Assembly: GCF_040115645.1 (NCBI RefSeq)
Contig: NC_089542.1
Location: forward strand, 1,860,001-1,924,000
DNA: 64,000 nucleotides
Source: Euwallacea fornicatus
Lineage: Eukaryota > Arthropoda > Insecta > Coleoptera > Curculionidae
Direction: 5' to 3'
Shown here: in pieces, positions 24,280 through 37,036 of the stretch
Layout: every line of letters begins with the position of its first letter
How positions within the stretch are numbered: position 1 is the stretch's first letter
The notes under the pieces: model-generated
What the model saw: only the letters and a program-made list of their open reading frames with translations
Told to the model about the DNA's origin: nothing
Databases searched by the model: none
Translations under genes and position numbers: made by a program

Positions 24280-27210
24280 CTGGGCCCGCCCTTTTGCCCG
24301 CGCACGCGCACAACGGTTTGTTTACATCAAAAATCATCCCCGCGCTCAGAAACGATCGGTCTCTTCACCGACGTCGCCCTTTTTGCTGAGCTTCCACCAG
24401 GGACGCCCTTTCACTAAGGCTAATTATTAGGCCGCCCTTGCGCACGATCAGCCTCTCGTCGTCCCGCAGCCCTCACTTCTTTACTTAACAGCATTTATTG
24501 CTTCCCAGAGATAAATTACCCGGGTCGCCCTTTTGATAATTATTCCTTCCACGAGCTTTCCTGGGTTTTACCACCTTAGCTCTGACTGATTTACTCAATT
24601 ATTACACACTAGTGTGAGTAAATAAAAGACGGGTTTCCTCGCAAATATTACTATGAAATATGACAATATCGTCAGCTGTTGGCGCACTTGACACGTCAAT
24701 AGATCACGAAATAAAGATGGGCACACGCCTAATTAAGTATCATATTGGCTAATCGGTTTTATGGCGCTCCGTTGAAAGGGACCCCCTGTTTGCTTTTATA
24801 ATTTTATTGAGTGCGGATTGTGCATTAAATGGGCGTTACGATGTAATGAGACCGTAAATGAGGCTTACAAGTTGTTCGGGTTTATTTTTAGGTCAGGTGA
24901 CAAAACCTAATCGATTTACTGTTCTGCCAGGCCTTGGGACTCTGATGTGGTTGGAGACACTCCCGTTCTCTTGATTGTCTTGGAGGAATTTATTAATGGG
25001 TCTGCAGAAGAAAATTTCAGAAAACTCCCATCCCTGCGACTTTTAGAGCAATTTACTAGGGTCGCCCTTGCCGCTCAAGTGTTGTAAGTTAAAGTGACAA
25101 ACCAACGTACCTAAAATTTAGGTAATTTTACCGGGAAAGTTTTTTCACTAGAGTCGTCCTTTTCTAGAGCCACTTCTCCAGAATCGCTCTTTTATCTTTA
25201 GGTTTGCAGGTGTATTACCCGCCCTTTTCTACATATGCGCGATTTTCCACTTGCTAGTCCATGAAGACGTTGAATTTTTACATGGTTTTTGCACATTTTT
25301 GTGTTGTACTCGCACCTGAAATTTCCAACTGAAGTTTGTTGTGAAAAATACGCTCGAGAGGTTTTGGACAGTTGTTGTTCTTAGAGCATTTTTTTCCCTG
25401 TCGACGTTGTCCCGTATTAACAATAATTTCGTAACTAAAATTTGGTTAATTTGCAGTCCGTTCAATTCCTAAGAGCATGGTTTACTTGAGCCGCTCTTTT
25501 ATAAAGGTTGTACATTTAGGTCGCCCATTTATCTCCCTAGCTGTGGAGCTATGTTTTACATTAAAAATATATTGGAAAGTCATGGAAGCTTCTCCGAGTC
25601 TCATAGTTAGTTTAATAGCGTTGTCCTTTTTTAAGTTGCATCTTCGCACATTGTTGTCCTCGTCTCTCATCGATTTTTGACGTAGTTTTTGCAATATTTT
25701 CCATTACAGGAAAGTTTCCACCAAGTAGCACACTTAAGGTAATTGTGATGCATTTCTTGAGCTACATGAACAGGTATTTGGACTGTCCCTTTAGAGGGGC
25801 TGTATAGTTGGGTCGCCCTTTTAGTTCAACGTATACAACGGCTCGTTTACCAGGAAGAATATTGCAAAGGACCATGGAAGTATTCTTGAATGTTTATCAG
25901 CAAGTTTTGTCGCAGTAAATCGCCTCTTTTCAAAGTGCCTTTTTGAGTTTTTCCAAATTTTTTGGTTTTTCCCAATAAACTCTAATTACTCTGTATAAAA
26001 CATGCAACATTTCTTAAACTTGTCGTTAGAGCCGTTGCTTTAGGTGGGCTGGTTATTGGAGTCGCCCTTTTACTTCCACATGCCGGGTGACACCATGCGA
26101 ATCGAGCATAGATTTTATTAATGTTAAAGGTATAATTGAAAATTTAATAAATAATTAATATGTGTCTGTACCAAAAATAGTATGTCAGGATTGAACTGAT
26201 CTTGTTTCGTCGCGGAAATTTGATTCGTATACCTGAGGAAAACAAAAAGTTCAAATATCGGAAAATGTGGATTTATGGGTGGTCGCCCTTTCAAAAGGGC
26301 ACTCGTAAAATAATCGCGTGAAACAACAAATAATATTTGATATTATTATGTGACAGATCCATTATGTCATACTGATGCTAAAAATTTCAAATTTTTCTCT
26401 GTAGTAACAACTATGTTCATTCGGTTTGGGACACCCGGTACAGCAGGCTTTGGTTGATATTAAAATTGTGTTGAAAAGAAATATGAAAGTTCCCGAATTT
26501 CAAATCGAAAATTTACTAAAGTTGCCCATTTTCTAAGTGCCATTTGCCGAAATTCGACGCTGTTTTCTTAAAAATTTCTAGATATTGAAATATCTTGCTG
26601 AGGTCCGTCTCACAGGGTAGAGGTACATAAACTCTTACTAGAACTGTCTTTACCAGGGAGTTTTTACTAGATCGCCCTTTGATTTCGCCCTGCTCTGGAG
26701 TTAGTTTTACCACCAAAATGTATTGAAAAGTAATATGAAAGTTTCCTTGAATATTGAATGACAAAATTACTTGGGCCGCCCTTTTTTAAGCGTTCCTTCC
26801 CCTTGCTTGCACGTGTCTTTCATGGAAGTTTGAAGCGATTTTAGCCAACTTTTTCTAGACCGTTGGTGCTTAAAATTTCTTGCTGAAGTTTGCCTATCGT
26901 ATCCTACACGAAACTATGCAATTTGCAGTGTTCCTCGAATCACATGGATTGTTACTAGAACCTCCCCTTTTGAGTGGCTTTTACTGGGGTCGCTCTTTGA
27001 TTTCTGCTTGTTTCGGAGTACGCTTTACTTAGAAAATGTATTAGAAAATTATGTTGTGACTTTTTCAAATTTGGTGGGTAGCAAGTTGACCGATGCTGCC
27101 CTTTTTTACACAAGATCTTTCCACGTTCCTGTCCCATGTCTTTCATCGAATTTTGTCGCGTTTTTTTTTAAACTTGTATCGCTGGCGCCCGAATTCAACC
27201 GCATGAAGAG
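24280..27210 (+). repeat. long diverged tandem array, GGTCGCCCTTTT family
   Basis: GCCCTTT occurs on the plus strand at 24288, 24376, 24405, 24527, 25221, 25815, 26064, 26285, 26674, 26778 and 27098. Near-variants are at about 25055, 25517, 26523 and 26995. The best units start near 25510, 25804, 26058, 26672 and 26991. In the clearest units a phrase like AAAATGTATTGAAAAGTAAT follows the box, then a second box (CCGCCCTTTTTTAAG), then GTCTTTCATSGAA and TTCTTGCTGAAGT. Unit length is about 250-320 bp with two boxes per unit. No unit keeps an open frame. Confidence 0.75.
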
Positions 27211-27749
27211 AGCGATATGTTGATGCGACAATTTGAATTGGTGACGTCAGGAGACGTGGACGACGAATACTCGTATTAAACTAAACGTGCTTGCATTCAA
27301 AAGCAGCGGGACTAAGACGCGAATCCACTTTAGGTCCGTTCACGTAACAGCCCGTAAATTATTTGATGCACTTGTTTAGATGCGGTCTCATCGACACACA
27401 ACGAACCAAAAAGCGCCTGCTTTTAATTATTACCGCAGGACGACTAATTAAATCATCAGTTTTATGCGTTTACGCGCATAATTAGCTTGGTAGAAAAAAT
27501 TTTTGGCACAATTTTTTAATTTCGAGCGGGGGCGCCTGGGGTTAAATCCGGAGTGGACGGTGGCCGCTGGCGAAAGAAGAAGAAGAGCGCGTTTTCTGAC
27601 GTCTTTTCCGACTCCAATTCAGTTTTCGTCCTAATAGCAAAGAGCAATGCCTAAGTTATTATCAATTACTGTGACTCAGCCGTATACCGGCCCGTCCGCA
27701 ATTCAAAACCATGCATAAAACATCGTGTTTTCTCTGTCTATTCCGGCAT

Positions 27750-28060
27750 TCGGATCGATCGTTGAACGGGCCGGGGTCTGGTTAGGTTGGGTCGTTCGTT
27801 CTCCCTACTCTAATAAGTTTCTCGTCGCTTCGTCTCTCTCGCACTCGCGCGCGTCGCTTCGCTCTGTCTCCGTCGGCTGACGTCATTATTCCACAGCACA
27901 CCGCTCGGCTACACTGTGCTGCTTTCACGGAAAGCTACAACACAAGCGACCCTCCAGTCTATTTCTCTCTACAGTCGGCCATAGCGAGCAGTGGCGGCGT
28001 GCGTCCACCGAACAAAGGGGACGCGGACGACCGCTAACTTGGTCCACCCCGGCTAGTTAC
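27750..28060. promoter_or_regulatory. CpG-rich promoter-like island
   Basis: The island has CT/GA-rich stretches (TCGTCTCTCTCGCACTCGCG), a perfect CRE palindrome TGACGTCA at about 27881 and initiator-like CAGT words, and is sharply CpG-rich against its flanks. This is typical of an insect housekeeping or developmental promoter with a 5' UTR exon. No coding exon is attached within the window, so direction and target are unknown. A 17-codon frame in good ATG context at about 28070 is too short to interpret. Confidence 0.35.
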
Positions 28061-28599
28061 ATATAACCATGGAATGGATAATTTCGAAACTTCTACTTCG
28101 GCTGTGTGTATTTCGAGCATAATAATGGAAATAAGATAATCGAAATTTGGCGCCAATTTTTCGGAAAAAACGAGCGGAAAGGCCCGAATGACCGCGAGGT
28201 TACGCGGGCCGTAGAGGCTGTCACACATGTCAAATGTCAGCAAAAAAGTATTGAAAGTCGCACAGTTTTACGACGACGAATTGCGGTGAACGCTTCCTGC
28301 ATGCGAGGCGATTGTGGCGGCATCGCGAGGAAATTTGAAACTTTTTGTCTTCGCTCGCTAGATTGCGATCGACAACTGCCGCTTGTCGATAGTCCATTGT
28401 TATTCATGGGTCACTTTCAGCGGGATCTAGTAGGCTTGTCTTTTCATCATGCCGCTGATTTCCAGAGAGAACTCAATCGAACACCTCAAACGAAATAAAC
28501 TGCAACGTTCAAGCAATTTCGACTCTTCAGTTCACATGTGTTACCAGAGAAATCGCTGTATCTGTCTCAGTCAAAACTGCGAATTTTCACTGATTTTCC
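28061..28599. other. non-coding, unclaimed 130-codon frame
   Basis: A plus frame at 28106-28498 is open for 130 codons but starts at a non-ATG codon, has no recognisable domain and no clear splice partners. I do not annotate it as a gene. Confidence 0.45.
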
Positions 28600-31500
28600 G
28601 CCCAGCTTAGCAACATGCAAACTGCACGCCGCTAGAGGTGGTGAAAGTAGATATTTAAAATCTGCTAAGTACCTTTTAGCTTATAATTCCGGGGAATCGC
28701 CAAGTCTAAATGTCGGGTTCAACGAAATATCCATGATCATTTTGCAGTCATTAGTTTCAATTCGCAGAAATTTTCACGCAAACTGTTTGAGATACTAAAA
28801 CTGTATCTCCAATGGCAGAAAAAAAGCTTGTCAAACTGCCTCAGAGACATACATCTTCCACATTCATAGATCGCGAAGAAACTATGGTACCACCTGTCCG
28901 AAACAACATACGAACTACGGCCAAAATCCCAGCATAAGTCAGATAACACTCAAGCTTCCTGGTCAAAATTACGGTGTAATCTGAATCATTCAACGTGCAA
29001 ACTGCATGTTCGGATTCATATTCACACTCCAAACTGTTTATGTGAACTGCATATTTTGCTTAACAACTCAGCTGCCATGGTACACGGGAAACCGACAGAT
29101 GCACAGTGTAAACTGCATAGAATTCTTTGAAAGTTCCACATTATCACTTGCAGAATAATCTCGACGTAAACTGTTAGAGCTCTATTGTTAAGCAGATGTA
29201 CATTCTGAAGAACATTTGTAATACAAATTTCTTAAGATACATCCAAATTGCATAATGGGTGCAAACTGCTTCTTCAAACTCACAGAATAGTCATATCGAA
29301 AACTTTCTTAACATAAATGTTCACTACATAGGCGTATTTTTTAAGTCTTCAATTAAAATATCTGGGTTGAACGTCCTAACTAAACTGTACACCAAACTTA
29401 GTTATATATCACAGTACGAACTATATCCAACCGCATGCAAACTGTCTTAAAACACATGCAAGCTACCTAAAATATGTGTAAATTCATTTTAATGTCATAG
29501 TGCAAACTGACTGGAAATGCATGTAAACTGCAAAAGTGACCAGGGTCGTAATGCCATTTGAACTTATTTGTAACTCACGGAAGAGACGCAATGTGAACTC
29601 CATCAAGCAACATGCAAACTGCTCACCCTCAACAGTGAACTGTCCAAAACAACATATAACCCTAATTGTGAAACTTATGTACGAGTCCTAGCGCATATTG
29701 TTATCAGCAAAATTTAAATCGCGTTTCCAAATGCCTGGAGAATCCACTTGGAACTATTGGAAAAAAGATGCAAGCTGCATGGTCGAACGCACTAAAAAGT
29801 CATTGCGAAACTGCACCGTCTTTAAATGCATGATTACATTCAAGTAAAAAGCAACGGTGCAAACTATCTAGCTGTACGCAAATTTCTGCTCAGTCTCATA
29901 GAAAGTTTGATACTTCTGGAAGATGAATCAAAGTTAAACATAATTTAAAATTTTATTATTCAAATTCAGTTGGATAAAGGACACTGACGAAGTATGCGCA
30001 TTTATGCGCGCCATTTTTTGCTCAATTTTTAAATTTTCTGATTTATTTTGTAATAATTTACGTTCAATTTTATTCTCTATCTGCTGGTAATAATCAGTCG
30101 CAACTAGTAGAATGGCTGCCAAGCAGGCCTCCTTGCAAAATTCCATCTTGGATCTTTATTATTTCTTATTCATTGTACCTACTTGTACCGAACATTTACA
30201 GTGCAAACTGTCTTAGTTAGGTCCGAAATTACATACTGAAATACATAAAAACGCAAAGAAGAAACTAAAAAAAATAATAATAATAAATTACAAACTGCAT
30301 GTTCAAAATCAGAGGAAATTCTCGATGAAAACTGTCTCACAAAGCCTTAAAAATATCTACTAACACTAGTCCTGGAAATTTCATTTTAAAACTTTCAATG
30401 CAAGCAAACGTAAAAGCAACACTAAAAGTATGAGCTCATGCATAGAGCGAGTGCAGAGCGTAAATGGTTTGAAATATCGTACAAACAGGAAATGAGAACG
30501 TCCTAAAAACTGTCTCAAACATTATGTAAACTGCATCGTGAAATGTGCGAGAAAATGGAGGTGCACGCTGACCTTACAGGTATGCAAACTTCATTTCGGC
30601 AAGCGATAAGATGACAGTGCAAACTGCGTTTTCAAACCAGAAGAACGTGTGGCGCGTAAACTGTTTCAGGCAAACGAAACCACTACAAGGAACATGAAAA
30701 ATGTTTACGAAGAAAAAGGGCACGCTCAGGAACGACATGCACACTTCATGTTCCACGATTGTAAAAGCGACAGTTTAAACTAAGTTTTTAATTTTTGAGT
30801 GTGAGTCAATGCAAACTGTTTACACTGAAGTGCAATCTGCACGTCAAAACTCGGAAAAGTGGTAGATGTCTCAAGCCATATCCACATTGAGCCGCCATAA
30901 CCTCAAAATTAGAAATCGATAGTCGACCGCCAGCTTCTGAAAAGTACAACATTTTCTTATGGAAAGTTTGTTAGTGCGGTTTTCTGCAATCGATATAACC
31001 CATTTCTTTTCGTTGAATGCGAAATTCTGATAATACGATCAGAGTACGCTCCCGGGTTCTCTAAACCTGTCGTATTAGGCTTTTGCCATCACTGCCGTGT
31101 ATTATTCCATTCGATTTGAGGGTACCACCCGGTATATGAGCGGTAGATGCGATACAGGGCGGATCACGCCGCGACCTCATTGCGCCTTAGATAACTTGGG
31201 TACCGCGCGGTACTTATTTTTAAAATATAAAACAAACAAGATAAGACGCCATATTGTGTGTTATTTGTTGAACTCGCCTTGCCAGGATGCGATAAGGTGT
31301 GCCTTGCACTCGCGCTGTATTTTGAGAACTTGATCCAGTTCCTGGTAATTTTGCGTCTTAATTTTTGATATTAGAAAAGTACCACCTTAGGACTATTCAG
31401 CCCGAAAATTTTCGCGGCAAGAAATCGAAGATGAGTCTGCGTAATGCGTGAATTAGATTGGCCAGAATAAGGGAAATATCGGTCGTCTCTCTTTCACTTT

Positions 31501-32290
31501 CTCCGTGTCTTTGTCCTGCCGACAGCGACCGCTGGCGGAGTTCTAAAAATACGTCCTATCTCATCGATCCGGGACGCCCCATGTGCCTCAACTTTGGCGC
31601 CCTAAGAGGGTCTTTCCACCATAGTTTTCTTCCCCTTCAGGAAGGGTCGTAAAACGCTCCCAACGATCTAACTTACTGCTTCGAAACGAGGGTAAAACAT
31701 GGTTGAAAACTCGGCGAAACATGTCCAGTTGAAACTTGATAAAACATGTTACCGTGGATTTCAACGTTAAGCTTCAAAATTATTTGAAAAAATCACGTGG
31801 GTTTGAACGTGAAAGTCCAGTACAAAAATCATAAATTCTGCAGCGTAAACTCTGTTCAAACAGATTCTCTTCCAATTAAAATTCGATGCAAATATCATAT
31901 GACATAAGCGAATGAAATTTTAGTGCAAACTGTGTGGAGAAACATGCAAACTGCAAATTAGGATATCATAAAAAGCTATAGTTACACGAGTGCAAAGTGT
32001 GTACAGTGTTGCGTAAACTGTTGGAATGCCAAAAAAAATTTGCATCTAGAAATAGTTCAAATTCTGTAAATATTCTAAATTACTCATTAGAAATCGCTGT
32101 GCAAACTATCTGAATTGGCACTCGAAATATGTAGAATTCAAGCTCACGGGAGCATCACAGTGCGAGCGGCAAATTCGAATCGTTCTGAAGAACCATTATG
32201 CAAACTGCATATTCAGGCTCATTGAAAAGTTGAAGTGCAAACTGGCCCAAGGCAGTTTAAGCGTTTCAAGTAACGTAAACCGTTTCATTA
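28600..32290 (+). repeat. one-stranded GCAAACTG repeat array
   Basis: The exact word GCAAACTG occurs on the plus strand at 28617, 28778, 28997, 29261, 29437, 29502, 29614, 30203, 30619, 30811, 31925, 31946, 32200 and 32237. Many one-mismatch forms occur as well (GTAAACTG, GCAAACTA, TGAACTG). I saw no reverse-complement copy. Two contexts alternate: TGCAAACTGCATGTTCAAA and GTAAACTGTCTCAAACA. The array breaks between about 30.85 and 31.85 kb, where the DNA is more GC-rich and lacks the word. No conserved reading frame links the copies. Confidence 0.75.
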
Positions 32291-32723
32291 AATATTTAAT
32301 ATAAAAATATGTCAACGGCATGGTCTAGTTCGCTTAAAATCACTATACAGCCTGGCTTAGTCAAGTCTCGTCAACGGCATTAACAACAGGATGCAATTTG
32401 GCATCCATGAGTTAAACGGCGAAGTTTTGGGGAGTAAATCATGTTCAAAAATAAGTTAATTCGGGTTAGATCTTAGTCTAACTTAATGCAAATATCAACA
32501 GAAACATGTCAAGGAAGAGTTAGAAATTTCGAATGTGACAGATAATCGATTCAGAGCAACGATGGTCTCCCCATTTGCAACATGTTTAGCAGTTAAAAAC
32601 TTGAGGTGAATTCTATAACACGTCTGGACGTTGACACGCTTTATTTGTCGCAATAACGAAATAAAAATATTGCTTGATGTGCTCTGGGAAAATTCTGGGA
32701 AAATATATTGAAAAATTAAATAC

Positions 32724-32860
32724 GGATGGTCAATAGCCTCAAGGGTGGTCGATAGCGTGACTAGTTCCAAGGGGTGGTCAATAGTTCCAAAGGATGGTAA
32801 TTCCCCAATGACCAGTCGATAGAGTCACTATACAGGTGGTCCGAAGGGTTACAAATACTC
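32724..32860 (+). repeat. short minisatellite, GGTGGTCAATAG
   Basis: GGATGGTCAATAG, GGGTGGTCGATAG, GGGGTGGTCAATAG and AGGATGGTAATTCC start at about 32724, 32743, 32771 and 32791. Decayed pieces follow (CAGTCGATAG, AGGTGGTCCGA). Unit spacing is about 19-28 bp. Confidence 0.7.
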
Positions 32861-35073
32861 ACGTCAAGCTCAGATATTTCACATCTCACATAAGAGAATA
32901 AACAAAAAACGCTGGCAAGGAGAACAAATACCGGGCACAATATTTCATCTCTAATGACGAAACGAAATTGACATAGAGATGATCAAAAATCAGACCCGAA
33001 AAAGAAGAAATGATCTGCCTTTTGCATAAATCGGTAATCTAATTAGGTGAGTCCATGGAAGCACGGAAAGAAAAATGGAATTTTCATATCAAAATGGTTA
33101 CTTAACTAGAAGAAATTAGAAAAAGTAACTTGGAGGTGGTTTCAGGAAGATCGCGGACGTAAATATACGGCAGAACTACTACCTAAAGTACTGCCTGCAA
33201 CATTAAATTAGGTAAAACTTGAAAAATCCTCAAGATACCCGAGATAAACGAAAACTCCAAAATTTTCGCAAGAGAAACCACCTTGCGGTGTAGAGGCGCA
33301 GCCGGAAATATTAGAATTGGAGGGGGGATCACAGGGGGTTGCAGGCAAAAACAGGCGTTTAACAAGAATTTAAAAGTTTCTCTTTGAACGCGAAGTAACA
33401 CGAACGACAAAATAAATATCTCCTTTGATCAACAGGTTGAGGGAGTGGGGGGTGAACCCCGAACCCCCTTAGCCAAAACTAACATGAAATATAGATCTCA
33501 ACTGGTTCGTATTAACACATGCGAAGGAAAGCAAATAGAAATGTCGAATGGCGTTAATCTAGCGGCTTAGATATCCGGAAAGAAGAAATGGGATGAACAA
33601 AAAAAAATAAAAAATATTGATAAACTTCAAGAGCGATAATGAGAATGAATGAACCCGGTTATGGCAAGAGCAACTATAAAATAAAACTAAAAGGGTGAAT
33701 TGTAAGGAGAAATTAATAATAAAAGTGCTTCTAGAAGCCGTTCCATAAAACAACTGAATAAATAATCATTGAATGTAACGGTGAATTGAACGTTTTAATT
33801 TGAACATTTAAATGTAATGAAACAAAAAGGCATTGGACCGCGTTTATCCATAAAGTTTTAGAGGCAAAATTAAACTATTACACATGTTCCAACTTATTGA
33901 GATTTTTGCATTACCGGTGGAACGCCGCGAGAGGCTCAGATTTTTTCCCCGAAACATGTTTGAACCGACCCCTGGATGGCGTGAAAATGCGATAGATAAA
34001 CACGTGACAGGGGAAATTTCAAAACTTAATAAAATTAAAACAACGAAGCGCGCTAGGACTTGTCCTGTAGTATCGCAAATGTGGCACAACTGACAGACCT
34101 CCCGGCGGGTCGTTCATTCTAAAACATGTCCGAACTAAAGTCAAGTTAGGACCCGTGACGACGAAACGCGTCTCCGAATGCCCAAAGACGGTTCGGCCTT
34201 ATTTGTGCCGTGGTTTTTTTCAAATTTCGCTTTTTTTAAAATTCATATTTTCAATGACTTTCTTCGTATGTCAAAGAGGCCGCCTGCGACGCATATGCGC
34301 CTCCAGCGTCACCGTTCTGGCGGCCTATAAACAAAAGCCCGTCGTTTTAGAACATTCCTAAAATAAAAGACAAACGGGCGGATGGTACGATCTTCCTTTC
34401 TCTCACGGTACCGCCATATGTCGTCTTTGCTCCTACCTACTCGGCCATCAAGAGTGCTGATGGTGTGTGCGACCTCGATGCCGAACCAACCTTTACGCGT
34501 TTATTTTGAACGTCCCCGAGCCCAACGCTGACTTCAGGCCTACTATACGCTCTTATGCCGACGAGAAATGTTCAGTTATTCAAGCGGATGGTGCCGGTTT
34601 CATTATTTCCACCGTCAGAGCACTCCTCATCTAGGAAAATCATTGAAATCGGCGTTGAGAAATTGGAAGTTGCAAATTTTTGTCGGTGACAGATACGTCG
34701 GCCTGGAGCGGTAATAGAGGGCCACTAAACCCATGAACGAGGGGCCGAGGGGACCTCCGGTCCCACCGCTGTCGCTCGTTCTCTCATGACGCTCTTACGG
34801 TCGATTTTCGCTTCGAAACGGGCCCCTTTGCGTTGCCTGCACATCACGGTATAGATGGAGCTTTGTTCCGATAGAAAATCCCGCCAAAATAGACCTTTGC
34901 GACCAAGTAACTCGACGTGTTTCGTCAGGTCTCAATGTAGCCAACTCAAATTTTTCCATGCCTTCGTCGAATTTCGGCTCTGTTTTGTTAAACATTTAAT
35001 CTCTTGCTTCATATTTTAATCGCACTCCTGTCTGCCATGAACCGGACTAACCGGACAGAACATGTTGAATTTC
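32861..35073. other. non-coding, no feature seen
   Basis: No gene is supported. Frames of 64-81 codons overlap on both strands at 33.8-34.1 kb. Composition shifts from A-rich (33.0-33.8 kb) to mixed. Confidence 0.5.
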
Positions 35074-35650
35074 AATATTTCTGAAAACCAGTGGCGTTCT
35101 TCGTTAGTGGTTTTGGCCAAATTTAGTAATTTAAAAACTAGTTTGTTCTCAAAAAAAGTATAAATTTTATTAAGTTCTTGTTTATTTCCCAGTACGAGCT
35201 TAATTTTTCTACAACAGTGCTGCCAAATTCGGATTTATAAGCTATCAATATTCTTGATAATCAGTGACATCTTCTCTTTTTCACAACAATATTCAGCGGT
35301 AAACGATGAGTTTATATCTGCAGTTTTAATCTTTTTTGCCTCCTTTTGGCACGACCCTGATTTTGTACATTTAGCATGAATAATAATTATGAGGCTTCAA
35401 TGTTCATGAATATCAGCGATGTACATCTTTTCTTGGAGATCGTTCCGAGTCCCACATTCTTTACATATCAGCTACGAATTTTTTCCTTTTGCCTTTTTAT
35501 CCTTTTCGTTACAGCACTAATTTTTTATAGTACTTCAAATTAGGGATTTTTAATATTCATGAAAATCAGTGGCGCACTTTCTCAAAGCCTGTATGATTTT
35601 TTACAATATTGATGATAACCGACGACATGCTTTTCATTTTTTGTTTCCAA
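35074..35650 (+). repeat. diverged tandem array, AATATTCATGAAAATCAGTGGCG
   Basis: The marker and variants start at 35074, 35247, about 35400, 35552 and 35605. The first four are spaced 150-173 bp. Between markers a second shared piece occurs: CTACAACAGTGCTGCCAAATT against TTACAGCACTAATTTTTTAT. Pyrimidine-rich text follows each copy. Confidence 0.65.
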
Positions 35651-37036
35651 AAAAAGTATATTTACCTTTATTTTCCCTTTCGACTTCTTAAAAGGATAAC
35701 AATAAAACAAGTCTGGACGTGTATCCCGAAGCTTGTAACTTTGCTTTGATATGTCTCAACATGTTTTCTTCATTGCTATCTCGACTTTAAAAAAATTTAA
35801 GTCTATTTGAACATGTTTTGGATGGTAAGGTATTCTTGAGTGTTTATAACTATCGCTATAAGAAGAGATTGAAAAAAATCTAATTTCTCTCTCTGCAACA
35901 TAATCGTGACTTTCTTTTGTGCTTCTTTTCTCCTCAATTTCCTACTTGAAGAATGTTATCTCAAGCACTTCTTTCTTTCGTGTTTTTCGCAACCCTCATA
36001 TCTTTTACTATCTTTAAAAAAATCCACTGCTACTTTTTATCTATCGTGCACACTCTGTCTGTCTTTTGATCGCGATTCACGTTCTCTCATCTTCCCCTCT
36101 CGTAGTCAGTATTCTTTTTTGCGTCTTTAAAATCATGCAAAACTCTGTTCCTTTTTATAAACAAAGCATACGTTATTGAAATTTGTTTTTTCATCGATAA
36201 GGGCATCGATCCATGTTTTCAAATCGAATTTGAATTGCAACGACATTCAAATCCACGAAAATGTTTAGTACTGAAAACGACATATCGAGTTGACAATTCA
36301 CATGAATGTTGCTCCAACCTAATGATCCAAATACATATGCTGATTGTCGTTGAAAACAGTTTAAAACCAGTCGTATATGAAGTCATCAATTCACATAAAA
36401 TAAGATTTTGCAACAGTTCAAACCATATTATCGAGGAAAAAACCGGCTCTAGTTCCTTCCTCTTTCCCGTTCCTCGTCTTCAGACGTTATTAAAAAAGAA
36501 GAGGTAAATGTGGGATTAAATAACAAATGGTTAATTTTTACGAATTTTATTCGAAAAATCAATCAAAATTATAAAAATATTGCCTCGCCTCCGGACGTCC
36601 ACTTGCCGCAAGAATTTTCGACTAATTCCCGGCCCGAATCCTCAATTTCGATTATTCAGGTCGGGGTTTACATCCCTGCCGCGCCTGGAGAATCACGCGT
36701 ACCACCATATAATACAACGAATACAGTTAAATTTGAGTCTTTGTCGGAAAGACAAAAATCAGATCAAAACTTGAAAATGTCCGAAAACAACGCCCTCTGT
36801 ACACAAACATTGCAACCATAAACAATTACTGTTCTGCTCGATTATGTGGAGAGTAGCAGAAAAACGTCTTAAAACTAATGACATTTACAGGAAAATTACA
36901 CCTTAGGGAGTGGGTCTGATGATGCAGGATTTGTTGCCGAAATTTCTTGAAATTCGGCTTCTGCGCACAACCTTCAAAAGGGAGATCCGAGAGCGATCTT
37001 GACGATCAGCTCGTGCGGCGCTAGCTTCGACTTTTG
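35651..37036. other. intergenic, likely holds the ARID4 3' UTR
   Basis: The part just left of 37036 is downstream of the ARID4 stop. TTTATT near 36545 would read as AATAAA on the minus strand and could be its polyadenylation signal. Further left the DNA is T-rich and featureless. The 103-codon plus frame at 36510-36821 has no recognisable domain. Confidence 0.4.

Noticed and set aside
28106..28498. Plus frame of 130 codons next to the CpG island
   Set aside because: Starts at a non-ATG codon and has no domain or conserved look. The position is suggestive but not enough to call a gene.
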